Origin: Chlorobiota bacterium
GTDB taxonomy: Bacteria; Bacteroidota; Bacteroidia; Bacteroidales; F082
Direction: 5' to 3'
DNA: 7,331 nucleotides
Assembly: GCA_030619415.1 (NCBI GenBank)
Contig: JAUXBM010000085.1
Location: 1 to 7,331, forward strand
Position numbers and translations under genes: made by a program. This document shows, piece by piece, positions 6,560-7,331 of the stretch. Numbering within the stretch: position 1 is the stretch's first letter; each line of letters begins with the position of its first letter. The notes beneath the pieces are model-generated. The model searched no databases. It was not told the DNA's origin and worked only from the letters and a program-made list of their open reading frames with translations.

Positions 6560-7141
6560 TTGAAAAGGGTTTTTGTCATAGCTGTACTGATCTTTTTGTT
6601 TGCCTGTAAGTTAATCGGACAAGCAGAAGGTTCAAAATTAATTAACAGGAAATCAGCAGGCGTTCTTACCGAATATGGATTGCCCTATTATTTTCTGCCT
6701 GAAGGAGATAAGCGGTATCACGTACTCCTATTGGGAGCAACATACGGTTTTCCGTTATTCAGAACAGACAAAGTATTCAATATGTCCCTTGAATTTTTCC
6801 CACATGCAGGCATTGCTTTTGTGAAATCCGACAGGTATTTTGAGGTGGGTATAAATGTAAGGCTCGGTTTTAATTTTTCCTTATCTCCAAATGATGTGAT
6901 TGCCTTTAAACTGGCATCGGGTCCGCATTATGTTACCGTTGAAACAGAAAAACAAGCCAAAGGATTTATTTTTTCCGATTATTACCTGGTTGCTTATCGA
7001 AGAGGATTTAATATTTCCAAAAAAAACTATGCCCTTGATTTTGAGTTTGGTTACCGGCATATCTCAAACGCCGGCCTGCAAGAGCCGAACAGAAGCATTT
7101 CCAATTTTATTTTTGGGATTGGATTTATGAGGTCGTTCTAA
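6560..7141 (+). CDS. PagL-like lipid A deacylase, short single-barrel form
   Basis: The protein has 193 residues, close to the size of classical PagL with its signal peptide. The start is inferred as TTG 6560: it yields M-K-R plus a hydrophobic core (4-15), a proper signal peptide, and no in-frame ATG lies at the N-terminus. Cleavage after A22 (GQA) seems likeliest. C16 in LFAC gives only a poor lipobox. The body looks like an eight-strand outer-membrane barrel and ends in GIGFMRSF, with a terminal Phe suited to BAM-dependent insertion. FGYRHISNAGLQEPN (163-177) is the PagL signature; H167 and S169 match the catalytic His and Ser. The residue 12 after the Ser, Glu in Pseudomonas PagL, is S181. 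It lies 67 bases after the long PagL-like gene and is probably functionally related. A weak -7-like TATCTTTC (6547-6554) just upstream would give a near-leaderless transcript, but no -33 element is seen at the right distance. Confidence 0.72.
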   Translation: MKRVFVIAVLIFLFACKLIGQAEGSKLINRKSAGVLTEYGLPYYFLPEGDKRYHVLLLGATYGFPLFRTDKVFNMSLEFFPHAGIAFVKSDRYFEVGINVRLGFNFSLSPNDVIAFKLASGPHYVTVETEKQAKGFIFSDYYLVAYRRGFNISKKNYALDFEFGYRHISNAGLQEPNRSISNFIFGIGFMRSF

Positions 7142-7286
7142 GTTTGTCATTTGTATTTAATAGGTTAGCTATCCATTATCCAAAATCATTTTAAATATTC
7201 AGTGAAATTGACAAATTATTAGATTAACCAAATACAATTCTTAATTTTATGTGTCCAAAAAACAACGTTTGTTATTATAATCCCGT
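7142..7286 (+). other. AT-rich intergenic region with an imperfect inverted repeat
   Basis: No gene is visible in these 145 bases. TTGTATTT (7151-7158) and GGTTA (7163-7167) are complementary to the continuous segment TAACCAAATACAA (7225-7237), forming a 13-bp stem with a four-base bulge and a 57-base loop. TTTGTCA (7143-7149) is also complementary to TGACAAA (7209-7215), a pairing that conflicts topologically with the first. There is no GC-rich hairpin with a T-run, so it does not look like a standard terminator. A -7-like AACGTTTG (7264-7271) precedes the next gene, without a clear -33 partner. Confidence 0.35.
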
Positions 7287-7331
7287 ATGAGAAATTTATA
7301 CGCTTTCGGCATTGCTATCATTGTTACTTTA
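7287..7331 (+). CDS. Start of a probable exported protein, cut off by the window end
   Basis: ATG 7287 opens a frame of 15 codons running to the last base. It encodes MRNLYAFGIAIIVTL: a short basic N-terminus followed by a hydrophobic stretch, as in a signal peptide or a first membrane helix. The 145-base gap before it suggests a separate transcription unit. Nothing can be said about function. Confidence 0.5.
   Translation, partial: MRNLYAFGIAIIVTL

Noticed and set aside
6556..6609. ATG-initiated short frame at the start of the short PagL-like gene
   Set aside because: It encodes only 17 codons in another frame; the overlapping frame from TTG 6560 has a signal peptide and a full protein.

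Overview
The window looks like a chromosomal stretch of a member of the Bacteroidota (Bacteroidetes). The reasons are the moderately AT-rich composition, the lack of Shine-Dalgarno sequences before most genes, promoter-like sequences of the TTG-N19-20-TAnnTTTG type, and protein variants typical of the phylum (a GT2 transferase with two C-terminal membrane helices, a GT4 transferase with an SGxxxIAY motif, and PagL-like outer-membrane deacylases with an HxSN...PNxG motif). I cannot place it below phylum. All genes found are on the + strand, and there is no sign of mobile elements, CRISPR arrays, tRNA or rRNA.

Layout. Positions 1-339 hold the C-terminal part of a membrane-anchored GT2 glycosyltransferase. 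It overlaps by one base (TAATG) an extended-SDR nucleotide-sugar epimerase/dehydratase (339-1379). A GT4 glycosyltransferase follows (1431-2711). Its probable TTG start lies in the last unit of a short 8-bp-period CATT array that fills the gap between the two genes. These three genes form a surface-polysaccharide or glycolipid assembly block. Next comes a ClC-type anion transporter/channel with two CBS domains (about 2794-4572), which appears to have its own promoter. Then come gmhA, sedoheptulose-7-phosphate isomerase (4658-5230), and two secreted PagL-like (lipid A 3-O-deacylase/acyloxyacyl hydrolase) proteins: a long 412-residue one (5254-6492) and a short 193-residue one (6560-7141). The window ends in the first 15 codons of another probable exported protein (7287 onward).

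How they fit together. Most genes concern the outer envelope: sugar-nucleotide tailoring and glycosyl transfer first, then heptose precursor synthesis beside outer-membrane enzymes predicted to trim acyl chains from lipid A. The ClC gene is the functional outsider. The points most worth checking are the PagL-like pair (apparent internal duplication with a catalytically dead second half in the long one, and a non-Glu residue at the expected catalytic-acid position in both), the channel-like residues of the ClC protein, and the phased CATT array at the GT4 start. I see no clearly new multi-gene system.
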